Numbered from the stretch's first letter, positions 28,046 to 36,993 are shown. The stretch: 64,000 nt of DNA from DASVWZ01 sp963708575 (GCA_963708575.1 CAVPTB010000007.1:2356001-2420000), one strand, 5' to 3'. Translations and numbers: made by a program. Notes: generated by a model from the letters alone, not told the origin.

Positions 28046-28621
28046 ATGGCTTCTAATCAGGAAATCGAGATCAAATTCCGTGTAGCTGATCCGCGCGCGC
28101 TCACCCGCGACTTGAAGAAATCCGGATTCAAATTGGTGACGCGTCGAACCCACGAAATGAATACCCTTTACGATTTACCAGGCGAGCCCCTTCGTCAGCG
28201 CGGCGAACTGCTCCGCTTGCGCAAATACGGACCCGTCTGGACACTCACTCACAAAGCAAAAGGTAAAGAAGGTCGTCACAAGTCTCGAGTCGAGACCGAA
28301 ACCCGCGTTGCCGATGGCGCAAAGATGGAAGCCATCCTGCACGCTCTAGGATTCTCTCCAACCTTTCGTTACGAAAAATTTCGAGCCGAGTGGAACGACG
28401 GCAAAGGCCACGTTGTGGTCGATGAAACTCCGATCGCCAACTTCGGCGAAATTGAGGGCTCGGCCCGCTGGATCGACCGTACCGCCAAATCACTGCACCT
28501 CGCTCCAAGCGACTACATCACCCAAACCTATGCAGGCTTATTTTTCGAATGGAAACAACAGACCGGCAGTCTTGCCGAAGAGATGACCTTCAAAGCGATA
28601 GCGAAAAAACTCCGCAAGTAA
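28046..28621 (+). CDS. CYTH domain protein (class IV cyclase / triphosphatase fold)
   Basis: The 191-residue product begins with the CYTH signature EIEIKFRV (ExExK) and carries the basic and acidic strands of the triphosphate tunnel (LLRLRKYG, TLTHKAKG, VETETRV, VVVDETPIANFGEIEG). CYTH proteins are inorganic triphosphatases, thiamine triphosphatases or class IV adenylate cyclases; the sequence does not distinguish these. ATG 28046 is preferred over GTG 28004, whose extra residues are not CYTH-like. It stands alone between hpf and the HD-GYP gene. Confidence 0.88.
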   Translation: MASNQEIEIKFRVADPRALTRDLKKSGFKLVTRRTHEMNTLYDLPGEPLRQRGELLRLRKYGPVWTLTHKAKGKEGRHKSRVETETRVADGAKMEAILHALGFSPTFRYEKFRAEWNDGKGHVVVDETPIANFGEIEGSARWIDRTAKSLHLAPSDYITQTYAGLFFEWKQQTGSLAEEMTFKAIAKKLRK

Positions 28622-28742
28622 CGTGACCAGCAGTTTCTGCGCATAAACTTGCAGTATCGCCGCACCAAACTAACTAACAAGTTGGTCTGACCAGCAATGT
28701 TAATCTCAAATTGCCTGGAAACGCTCCCCCCAGCGCAGCGTC

Positions 28743-29987
28743 GTGCATAAGGATAACTTCAGACGGCTTCTCCGAACTGTCGAGGCTCTCTCCGATCTCG
28801 GCCCCGAGATGACGGCGGAGCATGATTTCCCCCGAACTGCTCGTGCCATGCTCACTGCCGTGATGCAAGCGGCGGCCGCTCGCGAAGCTGTGCTTTTTAC
28901 CTATAGCGACAAGCCTTCTCTCCTGACCTCGATCGCTTCCGATGGCTTTGCCTTGATGCCCGAGCCGGCCATCATTCCGCTACTGCCCAAGCATGTTCAC
29001 GCCCTCACGTCGGCGCGAAATCCAGCGGTGCTTTCATCCGGGTCGCATGACATTTTTCTCAGCGCCAACGGCAACGTCGCTCCCGATCTGTTTAAGTGCA
29101 TCGCTCCTTTGAAGGTCGCGGGCAGACTTGTTGGCGTGGCTGCCTTGGGCCGGCATGAGGCTGAGGGACGCTACGAAACGGGAGAACTCGAGTCGCTCGA
29201 ACTGCTCTGTCACTACGTGGCGCTGGCTATCCACAATCATTCTATGGGACAGACCTTGGCCCAGCGCGTCGCAGAAAATCTTCGGCTTATGGCTTCGATG
29301 CGAGGCTTCTACGACAGTACCCTCGAAGCATTCGCCGCAGCCATCGACGTCAAGCACATCAATATTCACGGCCATTCCTTGCGCGTCGCTCGCTATGCTG
29401 CCGCCATCGGCGAATCCCTGAACATGGAGCCAACCGAAATCGCAGCCTTGCGTTCTGCCGGTTATCTGCATGACATCGGCAAGGTTGCAGTCGACAAGCG
29501 GCTGTTCGGAAAAACCACATCTCTCGACCCGCAAGAATTCCGCGAGATGGCCGACCACACCGTTGTCGGACACCAGATCGTCACCGGAATTCACTTCCCC
29601 TGGCCACAGATTCCCGAAGTCGTTCGCTGGCATCACGAGCGCGCTGACGGTTCCGGCTATCCTGACGGTCTGGCAAATCAGGAAATTTCTTTACCGGTTC
29701 GCATCATCGGTCTCGCCGATACCTTCGACGCTATGACCAGCGAACGCCCTTATCGCGAGCGCTTGTCCCTCGGAGGAACCTTGAGCGAGATCGTAAGACT
29801 CACTCCCCAGAAGTTTGACCCAGATGTGGTACACGCCCTGCTTGTCCAGGTCCGCCGCGACGCCGTAGGCAGCAACCGCGTCACTTTCCTCGAAGACCGA
29901 ACCACCGGAATTGCCGCCGCCGACATCGATCAACTGGCCGCCAATCTTCAGCACAAAGTCACCCACGGCCGCCTCTACCTGACTTAG
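28743..29987 (+). CDS. GAF-HD-GYP cyclic-di-GMP phosphodiesterase
   Basis: The N-terminal half (residues 20-180) is GAF-like (REAVLFTYSD, RLVGVAALGRHEAEG) and the C-terminal half (200-390) is an HD-GYP domain with HDIGK, the HH pair in VVRWHHERADGSGYPDGL and the downstream IIGLADTFDAMTSERPYR. HD-GYP enzymes hydrolyse cyclic di-GMP to GMP using two or three iron ions. No membrane segment is seen, so it is probably a cytoplasmic sensor-effector with unknown ligand. The start GTG 28743 lacks a good ribosome site and is uncertain. Confidence 0.92.
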   Translation: MHKDNFRRLLRTVEALSDLGPEMTAEHDFPRTARAMLTAVMQAAAAREAVLFTYSDKPSLLTSIASDGFALMPEPAIIPLLPKHVHALTSARNPAVLSSGSHDIFLSANGNVAPDLFKCIAPLKVAGRLVGVAALGRHEAEGRYETGELESLELLCHYVALAIHNHSMGQTLAQRVAENLRLMASMRGFYDSTLEAFAAAIDVKHINIHGHSLRVARYAAAIGESLNMEPTEIAALRSAGYLHDIGKVAVDKRLFGKTTSLDPQEFREMADHTVVGHQIVTGIHFPWPQIPEVVRWHHERADGSGYPDGLANQEISLPVRIIGLADTFDAMTSERPYRERLSLGGTLSEIVRLTPQKFDPDVVHALLVQVRRDAVGSNRVTFLEDRTTGIAAADIDQLAANLQHKVTHGRLYLT

Positions 29988-30001
29988 ATTCCCCATCTTA
30001 T

Positions 30002-30029
30002 TGTCATGCTGAGCAAAGCGAAGCGTCCC
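30002..30029 (+). repeat. Dispersed intergenic repeat, GTCATGCTGAGC type
   Basis: The sequence TGTCATGCTGAGCAAAGCGA continuing to 30029 matches a short element also seen as a variant at 33991-34027 and, inverted, at 49472-49499. Such elements occur in many Acidobacteriota intergenic regions; their function is not known to me. Confidence 0.55.
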
Positions 30030-30175
30030 TATCAAACCGTTAAATGTAAGTGACAAATCGCTCATTTCCAGCAGCCGCCTCTCGGGCGCCCCCTCCGCTG
30101 TTACCCGGGTAACTCCCTCCCGGCCCACAACTTTTGCTCTACTGGGGGTTCGTATTACAAGCTCCCCGCATTCCT

Positions 30176-32119
30176 ATGAAGTTGGGAATCCGCCAATCCG
30201 CAGCGCTGCTCCTGGTGGTCCTTATCGTAGGCTTCTCGGTGTCTTACTCCTTCGCCCGAAAGAAAGACAAGAACCTGTCTTCGGCTCCGCAGATGGATGC
30301 CCAGAAACGCGCCCTTCATGTCCTGAACCGGCTTGCATTCGGACCACGTCCCGGAGATGTTGAACATGTCGAGGCAATTGGGGTTGACCGTTGGATCGAC
30401 GAGCAACTTCATCCCGACAAGATCGACGACACCGCGCTCGCTACGCGGCTCGCGCAATTCCCAACGCTTCGTATGGACACCAAGGAAATCGTGGAAACCT
30501 TTCCTCCCGAAGCGTTGATTAAAGCCATCGCCGACGGCAAGCGCTCGATGCCCTCCGATCCTCTAAAGCGCGCGGTCTACGAAGTGCAGTTGCAGCGTTA
30601 TCAGTCTGGCCGTCAGAAAAAAGACGCTGGCGCAAACATCTCTAATACACCTGACGATCACCCCGCGATCGACGCCAAGACCGAAGAACTCCTCGATATG
30701 CCTCCCGATCAACGTATGAAGGCCATGCTTAAGCTCTCGCCCGAGGAACAGAGAGCCCTGACAACATCTCTCCGCGGAAATCAGCGCGACCAGTTCCTGC
30801 AGGGAATGAACCCCAAGCAGCGTGAAACCATCGAGTCGTTCGACGGCCCGCAAAATGTCGTCGCCAAAGAATTGGTCCAGGCTAAGCTCCTGCGCGCGAT
30901 CTACAGCGATCGCCAGCTTCAGGAGGTAATGACGGATTTCTGGATCAACCATTTCAACGTCTTCATCGGAAAAGACGCTGACCGCTACTTGTTGACCAGC
31001 TACGAACGCGATGTGATCCGGCCTCATGTCTTCGGAAAGTTTGAAGACCTGTTGGTAGCCACCGCCCAAAGCCCCGCGATGCTCTTCTATCTCGACAACT
31101 GGTTGAGTGTCGGCCCCAACTCTGACGTTGCCAACGGCATTCGTAACAACAAAGACCGCAAACGCCGTGTGCAGGCCAATGCTTCAGGCAGGCAGTCGAA
31201 ACGAAAGCGCGACGGGCTCAACGAAAACTATGGCCGCGAATTGATGGAACTCCACACTCTGGGCGTCAACGGGGGCTACACCCAGGAAGATGTCACTGAA
31301 GTTGCCCGCGTTTTTACCGGATGGACTTTGAAGCAGCCTCGCAAGGGTGGCGGGTTTAGCTTTGAAGAACGCATGCATGATCCGGGGGATAAAATCGTCC
31401 TCGGTCATCGCATCAAACCAAAAGATGAGAAGGAAGGACTCGAGGTTCTGCATCTCCTCGCGCATCAGCCCGCTACCGCAAAATTTGTTTGCACCAAGCT
31501 CGCGGTGCGCTTTGTGTCCGACGATCCCCCGCCCGCGCTGGTTGATCGCATGTCACAAACCTTCCTCAAGAAGGATGGCGACATCCGCGAGGTATTGAAG
31601 ACCATGTTCAACTCTCCGGAATTCTGGGCTCCGGAAGCGTATCGTGCGAAAGTGAAAACGCCCCTGGAGTTCGTGGTTTCCGCGGTTCGGTCTAGCGGAG
31701 CCGATGTCACCGAGACGTTGCCGCTCGCCAGCCAACTGCAGAAAATGGGAATGCCGCTTTACGGCATGCAGCCTCCGACCGGCTATTCGATGAAAGGCGC
31801 CACTTGGGTCAACTCCGCCGCTCTGCTCGACCGCATGAATTTTGCTATGGCGATGACGGCGGGGAAGATCAGGGGTATCGCCGTCGACCCAGATCGCATC
31901 ACACCGGCTGCCGGCGCGCCTGCCGATCCGCAAGCGACCTTGGCGCTGCTCGAACAGAGTCTGCTGGCCGGAGACGTTTCCAAACAGACTCACGACGTAA
32001 TCAGTGCTCGATTGTCGGAGCCAAGAATCGGCCGCAAAAAGGACGGCGCATCGCGTCCCCCGAACACTGCCGCCATTGCGGGTTTACTCATAGGCTCCCC
32101 AGAATTTCAAAGGAGATAG
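30176..32119 (+). CDS. DUF1800 family secreted protein
   Basis: A signal peptide (MKLGIRQSAALLLVVLIVGF) is followed by the DUF1800 body: LNRLAFGPRPGDVEHV near residue 45, DFWINHFNVF, YGRELMELHTLGVNGGYTQ and ARVFTGWTL. DUF1800 proteins are of unknown biochemical function and are almost always paired with a DUF1501 protein, as here (72 bases downstream). ATG 30176 is chosen because it opens the signal peptide; the TTG at 30134 would add 14 unlikely residues. A residue stretch around 170-270 is Gln/Lys-rich and longer than in the shorter family members. Confidence 0.9.
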   Translation: MKLGIRQSAALLLVVLIVGFSVSYSFARKKDKNLSSAPQMDAQKRALHVLNRLAFGPRPGDVEHVEAIGVDRWIDEQLHPDKIDDTALATRLAQFPTLRMDTKEIVETFPPEALIKAIADGKRSMPSDPLKRAVYEVQLQRYQSGRQKKDAGANISNTPDDHPAIDAKTEELLDMPPDQRMKAMLKLSPEEQRALTTSLRGNQRDQFLQGMNPKQRETIESFDGPQNVVAKELVQAKLLRAIYSDRQLQEVMTDFWINHFNVFIGKDADRYLLTSYERDVIRPHVFGKFEDLLVATAQSPAMLFYLDNWLSVGPNSDVANGIRNNKDRKRRVQANASGRQSKRKRDGLNENYGRELMELHTLGVNGGYTQEDVTEVARVFTGWTLKQPRKGGGFSFEERMHDPGDKIVLGHRIKPKDEKEGLEVLHLLAHQPATAKFVCTKLAVRFVSDDPPPALVDRMSQTFLKKDGDIREVLKTMFNSPEFWAPEAYRAKVKTPLEFVVSAVRSSGADVTETLPLASQLQKMGMPLYGMQPPTGYSMKGATWVNSAALLDRMNFAMAMTAGKIRGIAVDPDRITPAAGAPADPQATLALLEQSLLAGDVSKQTHDVISARLSEPRIGRKKDGASRPPNTAAIAGLLIGSPEFQRR

Positions 32120-32124
32120 CTGTT

Positions 32125-32139
32125 AGTGTCTGCGACACT
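32125..32139 (+). other. Small hairpin between DUF1800 and DUF1501 genes
   Basis: AGTGTC and GACACT pair around a TGC loop just after the DUF1800 stop. It is too short for a confident terminator and the two genes are probably co-transcribed. Confidence 0.3.
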
Positions 32140-32190
32140 GCCAGCAATTGAGGGTTAAGCTAGAAGCGAACAGCTGAAGGCGTTTTTCTT

Positions 32191-33432
32191 ATGTCCATTA
32201 CACGTCGCATTTTTCTTCGCAACAGCGCCTTGACCTTGGTCGGCACCGCCGCCATCCCAGGCTTTCTCAGGCGGGCGGCCTACGCTGCCAATCCGTTGGG
32301 GAAGAACAAACGATTAGTCGTCATCTTTCAGCGCGGCGCGGCCGACGGGCTCAACATCGTGATTCCTCACGCGGAAAAGTCTTATTACGCCATGCGGCCC
32401 TCGATCAACGTTCCGCGCAAAGACGTTCTCGATCTCGACGGATTCTTCGGCCTCCATCCTGCGCTTTCGCCTTTCCAGCCGCTCTGGAAGCAACGGCACC
32501 TGGCGATCGTCCACGCCGCCGGCTCGCCCGATCCGTCCCGCTCCCATTTCGACGCGCAGGACTTCATGGAATCCGGAACGCCCGGGCAGAAATCCACCGA
32601 GGACGGCTGGCTCAACCGCAGCCTTCGTTCCCTACCCGTTGCTCCAGACAAGTCGGCCTTCCGGGCCATCGCGCTGGGCCCGTCGTTGCCGCGCATCTTG
32701 TCCGGCTCCGAGCCTGCCGTCGCAGTGAACAACATCGCGGAATTCGCAGTCGGTGGCCAGAATCCCAAGGCCACTCCAGTCTCCAACACTTTCGAAGCCA
32801 TGTACGCTAATTCGGCCGATTCCGTCCTGCACGGCACAGGGCAAGAGACGTTCGAAGCCGTCAAAATGTTGCGCTCCGCCGATCCCTCCAAGTACAAGCC
32901 CGCCGCTGGAGCCGACTATCCCAACGGCCACTTCGCCGACAGCGTTCGCCAGCTCGCCCAGCTCATCAAGGCCAACCTCGGCGTGCAAGTCGCCTTCGCC
33001 GACATCGGAGGCTGGGACCACCACGTCAACGAAGGCAGCACACAGGGCCAACTCGCCAACGTTTTGCACGAATTCTCGCAGTCCCTCGCCGCCTTCTGGA
33101 CCGACCTCGGAGATCTCGCTGACGACACCGTCGTCGTCACTATGTCCGAGTTTGGACGCACCGCCCGCGAAAACGGCAACCGTGGCACCGACCACGGCCA
33201 CGCTAACGTCATGTTCGTTATGGGAGGTCCGGTCAAAGGCGGCAAGGTCTACGGACGCTGGCCCGGCCTGGATCAATCGCAACTCTACGAAGGCCGCGAC
33301 CTCGCCCTTACCACCGACTTCCGCCAGGTCATCGGCGAAGCCGTCTACCGCCATCTCGGGAACAAGTCGCTCGATCAGGTCTTTCCCGGCTTCGACAATC
33401 AACCCGGAAAATTCCTGAAGTATCTCGGCTAG
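32191..33432 (+). CDS. DUF1501 family protein with Tat signal
   Basis: The N-terminus ITRRIFLRNSALTLVGTA is a twin-arginine signal, so the folded protein is probably exported. The body has the sulfatase-like DUF1501 features: VVIFQRGAADGLN near the start, FGGWDHH-type metal site (here DIGGWDHHVNEG) and VVTMSEFGRTARENGNRGTDHG. The fold is that of alkaline phosphatase-like hydrolases, but the substrate is unknown. It forms a conserved pair with the preceding DUF1800 gene. Length 413 residues is normal. Confidence 0.92.
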   Translation: MSITRRIFLRNSALTLVGTAAIPGFLRRAAYAANPLGKNKRLVVIFQRGAADGLNIVIPHAEKSYYAMRPSINVPRKDVLDLDGFFGLHPALSPFQPLWKQRHLAIVHAAGSPDPSRSHFDAQDFMESGTPGQKSTEDGWLNRSLRSLPVAPDKSAFRAIALGPSLPRILSGSEPAVAVNNIAEFAVGGQNPKATPVSNTFEAMYANSADSVLHGTGQETFEAVKMLRSADPSKYKPAAGADYPNGHFADSVRQLAQLIKANLGVQVAFADIGGWDHHVNEGSTQGQLANVLHEFSQSLAAFWTDLGDLADDTVVVTMSEFGRTARENGNRGTDHGHANVMFVMGGPVKGGKVYGRWPGLDQSQLYEGRDLALTTDFRQVIGEAVYRHLGNKSLDQVFPGFDNQPGKFLKYLG

Positions 33433-33544
33433 TTGAGTTCTTGGTTGCTTTGAATCCCGATTTGCTTTGAAAGGGGCGCGCCTGCCACAACGCACTTGAT
33501 ATCGAATTTACGCACGAACGTCGCATCCGCGGCGCCCAAATCTG

Positions 33545-33850
33545 CTATACGTCCACCATCACGTCCCCGCCCTCAACCTTCGCCGGATACACCGCAACCT
33601 TCGCATTTGGATTATGCGACGCTTCCCCGGTCTTCGGATCGAACTCCCATCCGTGCCACGGACACACCAGTTTGCCCCGGTCCACAATTCCCTGCCCCAA
33701 GGGGCCGCCACGATGCAGGCAGACGTTGTCCATCGCCGAAATCGTTCCATTGACATTGGCAACGCAGATGGTGCGATCGCCGCAAGGAAACTCCTTGGCC
33801 TCGTCCGCAGCCGGCAATTCCGATTCAGTTGTCAGTTTGATGAAGGTCAT
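33545..33850 (-). CDS. Rieske [2Fe-2S] ferredoxin
   Basis: This 101-residue protein carries the two Rieske half motifs CLHRGGPLGQG (C-x-H) and CPWHGWEFD (C-x2-H), so it should bind a 2Fe-2S cluster through two Cys and two His. It has no signal peptide or membrane anchor and resembles ferredoxin components of dioxygenases or the NirD-like small proteins. The start is ATG 33850 (MTFIKLTTESEL); the longer reading to 33913 runs through a perfect hairpin and is unlikely. The partner oxygenase is not in the window. Confidence 0.9.
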   Translation of the reverse strand: MTFIKLTTESELPAADEAKEFPCGDRTICVANVNGTISAMDNVCLHRGGPLGQGIVDRGKLVCPWHGWEFDPKTGEASHNPNAKVAVYPAKVEGGDVMVDV

Positions 33851-33908
33851 GACTGGCACTGGCCCCATAATTTGAGTTGCAAAAAGGGGCCCGGTAGACT
33901 CGTGGAAG

Positions 33909-33929
33909 GGCACGGCTTTCAGCCGTGCC
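33909..33929. terminator. Strong hairpin between nuoB and the Rieske gene
   Basis: A perfect 9-bp stem, GGCACGGCT / AGCCGTGCC with a TTC loop. It lies between the nuoB stop (34053, minus strand) and the Rieske start (33850). It may terminate nuoB transcription, though the motif also resembles a dispersed element; a second small GGGCT-TC-AGCCC hairpin follows near 33951. Confidence 0.5.
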
Positions 33930-33990
33930 GCTCACGTCCTGCTAGAGATCGGGCTTCAGCCCCTGAGGGTCCCCCGCACCCTTTGCGCCT

Positions 33991-34027
33991 TGTCATTCCG
34001 AACCCGTTCTTTGGGTGAGGAATCTGC
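33991..34027. repeat. Dispersed intergenic repeat, GTCATTCCGA variant
   Basis: TGTCATTCCGAACCC followed by GGGTGAGGAATCTGC forms an imperfect hairpin and is a variant of the short elements at 30002 and 49472. Confidence 0.5.
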
Positions 34028-34052
34028 TTTCCCAGGACTGATAGCTAACAGC

Positions 34053-34613
34053 TCACTTCGGCTGCGCGGTCTGCGCGATCATCACCTGCTGCTTGAACTT
34101 CTCCAGCATATTTTCCGCCAGCCGCACTTCGGTAGGTTTCTTGGCAATCGTCATGGTGTCAATCTTGTCCTGCAGCTTGAGCAGCGCATAGAACAAGTTC
34201 TCCGGACGCGGCGGACATCCAATCACGTATACATCCACCGGAACAATCCGATCGACGCCTTGCAGCACGGCGTAAGTATTAAACGGCCCGCCCACTGACG
34301 AGCATGCGCCCATCGAAATTACCCACTTCGGGTCCGGCATCTGATCATAAATCCGCTTCACCACCGGAGCCATCTTCAGGGTCACTGTTCCCGACACAAT
34401 CATCAGGTCGGCTTGCCGAGGACTCGGCCGGAACACTTCCGACCCGAATCGCGCAATATCAAAGCGCGAGGTCGACGACGAAATCATCTCGATGGCGCAG
34501 CACGCCAAGCCAAACGTCATGGGCCAGATCGCCGACTTCCGCGCCCAGTTAAAGACGTAGTCGACGGTCGTGATCAGGAAATTCTTTTCAAACTTGTTCT
34601 GAATCCAGGCCAT
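34053..34613 (-). CDS. nuoB: NADH-quinone oxidoreductase subunit B, stand-alone
   Basis: NuoB holds the N2 [4Fe-4S] cluster that passes electrons to quinone in complex I. The 186-residue product has the ligands in LACCAIEM, GACSSVGG and GCPPRPE and the typical start MAWIQNKFEKNFL at ATG 34613; an upstream extension to 34715 is not family-like. No other nuo gene is adjacent: the neighbours are a Rieske ferredoxin and a STAS protein. It may be the only nuoB, encoded outside the operon, or a second copy for another oxidoreductase (a hydrogenase or formate-type complex). The sequence alone does not separate these. Confidence 0.92.
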   Translation of the reverse strand: MAWIQNKFEKNFLITTVDYVFNWARKSAIWPMTFGLACCAIEMISSSTSRFDIARFGSEVFRPSPRQADLMIVSGTVTLKMAPVVKRIYDQMPDPKWVISMGACSSVGGPFNTYAVLQGVDRIVPVDVYVIGCPPRPENLFYALLKLQDKIDTMTIAKKPTEVRLAENMLEKFKQQVMIAQTAQPK

Positions 34614-34823
34614 AGCTTCGCTCAAGCTCCCAGAACCACCCGCCAGAATACCCCGCCGCCACAACCCCGCGATGTGACGCGCGTCATAGCCGTTCAGCCC
34701 CAGTCTAGCATTCACCGAAGCGCCGCGTTGCCGATCATTCCCGGCCCCGGGCCGCTTTCCGTCACTCTGAAATTAACATTGCTTTAACAATTCCCGGCAA
34801 AGCGCGGCGGTAGTATTTCCCGC

Positions 34824-35174
34824 ATGCCCAAGGACTCTCTCGTCATCACCGATCAGCCCGGCTCGCGGCCCGGCCAACGCATTCTCAGCCTTAACGGAGC
34901 CCTCGTTCTCACCACGGTCTTCGAATTCCAATCGACCGTGCGCGGCGATCAGTCGCAGTCACTGATCATCGACTTCAGCAACGTTCCCTACGTCGATTCG
35001 GCGGGCATCGGCGCGCTGGTTGGCGCTTACGTCACCCGCCAGCACACCGGACGCACCCTTTCTTTGGTGGGCGTGAGCGATCGCATTCACAACGCGCTCA
35101 AAGTCACCCACGTCGAGCAATTCTTCCGCTTCTTCGACACCCTCAGCGCCGCCGAAGAAGCCCCCGCCGCCTAA
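34824..35174 (+). CDS. STAS domain anti-sigma factor antagonist
   Basis: The 116-residue single-domain STAS protein resembles SpoIIAA/RsbV. The phosphorylatable serine is probably Ser59 in YVDSAGIGALVGAY. Such proteins release a sigma factor or act in a partner-switching module when dephosphorylated; the kinase and sigma factor are not in the window. It diverges from nuoB with about 210 bases between the starts. The Ala/Glu-rich C-terminus runs into the REP cluster that begins about 40 bases after the stop. Confidence 0.88.
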   Translation: MPKDSLVITDQPGSRPGQRILSLNGALVLTTVFEFQSTVRGDQSQSLIIDFSNVPYVDSAGIGALVGAYVTRQHTGRTLSLVGVSDRIHNALKVTHVEQFFRFFDTLSAAEEAPAA

Positions 35175-35216
35175 CCAGGCTGCCCCACCGTTTCAAAAAA
35201 TCACAGGCGAGGCTGC

Positions 35217-35759
35217 CCCACCATTCGCGATTTTCGAAGTGTGGGGGACGGCCCCCATCCGCTCGCGCCTTTTTGATACGAGGTGCCCACCTTCGCGACT
35301 TTTTGACCGAGGCTGGCCCACCATTCGCGATTTTCGAAGGGTGGGGAATGCCCCCTCGCGCCTGGGGTTTCCTTCGCAACTTGACGAGGCTGCCCCCCCC
35401 GCGACTTTTTGACCGAGGCTGGCCCACCATTCGCGATTTTCGAAGGGTGGGCGTGCCATCAATCCATGCGCCCTTTTGATAGAGGCCCATTCCAGACGCT
35501 GCCCACCAGCACTTTTTGACCGAGGCTGGCCCACCATTCGCGACTTTCGAAGGGTGGGCAGATCTCCACTCGCGCCCTTTTGAAGAGCCCCTTCCGACGC
35601 TGCCCACCCGCGATTTTTGACCGAGGCTGGCCCACCATTCGCGACTTTCGAAGGGTGGGGACAGTGCCCCCAATCCGCTCGCGCCTTTTGATACGAGGTT
35701 TCCCCTTCGCGACTTTTTGACCGAGGCTGGCCCACCATTCGCGATTTTCGAAGGGTGGG
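35217..35759. repeat. REP cluster A: six REP-like hairpins
   Basis: Six 29-bp hairpins (35217-35245, 35317-35345, 35423-35451, 35530-35558, 35631-35659, 35731-35759) share arms CCCACCATTCG / CGAAGGGTGGG (11 pairs with one A-G mismatch) and a CGA(T/C)TTT loop. Most are preceded by the block CGACTTTTTGACCGAGGCTG. Spacing is about 100-107 bp, so the unit is larger than the hairpin. All have the same orientation. No gene is supported in 35175-35770; the open frames here only reflect the repeats. The cluster ends 12 bases from the transposase stop. Confidence 0.9.
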
Positions 35760-35770
35760 GGACGGCGCCC

Positions 35771-36316
35771 TCAATCGCCGCTGACGTTTCTGACCTTCAA
35801 CACAGCGGGAATCTGTTCGTTGACCAACACTGGCCCGACTTCGCCGTAGGCGTAGTAACGAAAGCTGCTCCACTTCCAGTCCTCTGGATTTGCGACCAGT
35901 CCTCGCTTCACTGGATTGAGATGGACGTACCGTAATTTCTCCATTCGCTTTTCGTGCGTCCAGATCAGAAAGTCATAGTATCTTCGCTGCCAGAAATGAG
36001 GTTCTTCAGGCGCTGAGGCCAGGTCGCCACTCGTCCGCACCATCCTCAAAACCTGGCAGGCAAAACGGTGCTTCAACACCTGCATCACCATCGCGGTGTT
36101 GCCTCTCTCCGATTCGTTGATCAAGAGGTGGACATGCTCGAGCATGACCACATATCCGACCACCACGAAGTGGTAGTTTTGTCGAACTTGTTCCAGAGTC
36201 TCTAGGAAGAGGTCACGCCGGAGTGACGAGGAAAACAGCGGTTGTCGGTGATAACAAGTGGTCGAGATGAAATGGAGATGATCGGCACCGTAACCACGCC
36301 TGAGACGCGGGGGCAT
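35771..36316 (-). CDS. REP-associated tyrosine transposase (RAYT, Y1/IS200-like)
   Basis: The 181-residue enzyme belongs to the Y1 HUH transposase superfamily. It has the HUH-type pair His61-x-His63 (VVMLEHVHLLINE) and the single catalytic tyrosine Tyr130 in LRYVHLNPVKRGLV, the RAYT signature. RAYTs cut single-stranded REP hairpins and are held to be domesticated. Here the gene lies between two clusters of such hairpins, the classical REPtron arrangement. It does not look like a recent IS200/IS605 insertion because there is no accessory tnpB and no target duplication I can see. ATG 36316 is the start. Confidence 0.92.
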   Translation of the reverse strand: MPPRLRRGYGADHLHFISTTCYHRQPLFSSSLRRDLFLETLEQVRQNYHFVVVGYVVMLEHVHLLINESERGNTAMVMQVLKHRFACQVLRMVRTSGDLASAPEEPHFWQRRYYDFLIWTHEKRMEKLRYVHLNPVKRGLVANPEDWKWSSFRYYAYGEVGPVLVNEQIPAVLKVRNVSGD

Positions 36317-36367
36317 GCCTGCAGCCTAACGCTCTCCGCCATTGTGGAAATGTGATGGGCAACCCTG

Positions 36368-36727
36368 CCCACCCTTCGAAAACCGCGAATGATGGGCCGG
36401 CCCGCCACGGCGGTTTTCACCTGGAGCGGACACCCCAATCCGCTTGCGCGCTGTCTTGATTTTCGGCTTTGCCTTTAACTTTTGCCGAGGCGGCCCACCA
36501 TTCGCGACTTTCGACGGGTGGCCGGACAGGCTCATGGATTCGACGTTGATTCTTGTCCGTTATGCTGGGCTGGCGGCTCGACGTAAATGAGGCTGGCCCA
36601 CCATTCGCGACTTTCGAAGGGTGGGGCACGGTGCCCTCAATCCGCTCGCGCCCTTTTGATACGAGGTTTCCCCTTCGCGACTTTTTGACCGAGGCTGGCC
36701 CACCATTCGCGACTTTCGAAGGGTGGG
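36368..36727. repeat. REP cluster B: four REP-like hairpins
   Basis: Copies at 36368-36396 (inverted orientation), 36494-36522 (degenerate right arm, CGACGGGTGGC), 36597-36625 and 36699-36727 match the hairpins of cluster A. The inverted copy nearest the transposase start pairs with cluster A to give outward symmetry. No gene is supported in 36317-36762; the open frames there are repeat artefacts. Confidence 0.88.
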
Positions 36728-36762
36728 TCGCGGTGCCCTCAATCCGCTCTTCCCTCACGCCC

Positions 36763-36993
36763 CTACCTCCTCCACATCCACAACTGCTTCCACGCCTGCA
36801 CCAGGGTTTGCATTTGTTTCGGCGTAGGGAGACGGTTATAGACCGGACGGCAGTCCCGGTAGCTTCTCTCGAAAATGTCACGTACCGAAACCGGGCTCAG
36901 GTGGGCAAGATTGTGACGAAGCTGTTTGAGATCTTTCTCGCTTAAGACATCCTCGTCTTCCTCGCGATTGGGACGCCGGGCCATCTCCGGCAT
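36763..36993 (-). CDS. Small protein of unknown function
   Basis: A 76-residue basic protein, unrecognised. It has an acidic N-terminal patch (REEDEDVLSEKD), a central segment SPVSVRDIFERSYRDC and a Trp/Arg-rich C-terminus ending in WKQLWMWRR. No signal peptide or membrane helix. Its regular composition, unlike the repeat-derived frames next to it, and an ATG start suggest a real gene. It lies beside REP cluster B. Confidence 0.5.
   Translation of the reverse strand: MPEMARRPNREEDEDVLSEKDLKQLRHNLAHLSPVSVRDIFERSYRDCRPVYNRLPTPKQMQTLVQAWKQLWMWRR

Noticed and set aside
35143..35873. Two long minus-strand frames (176 and 226 residues) with a repeated KVANGGPASVK motif
   Set aside because: The repetition is the translated REP hairpin and its foot; no start, ribosome site or independent coding signal is present.
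35217..36727. CRISPR array
   Set aside because: The repeats are palindromic, irregularly diverged and flank a RAYT; spacers are related to each other and no cas gene is present.
36417..36945. Open frames on both strands in REP cluster B
   Set aside because: Same reason as cluster A; they read through the repeats.
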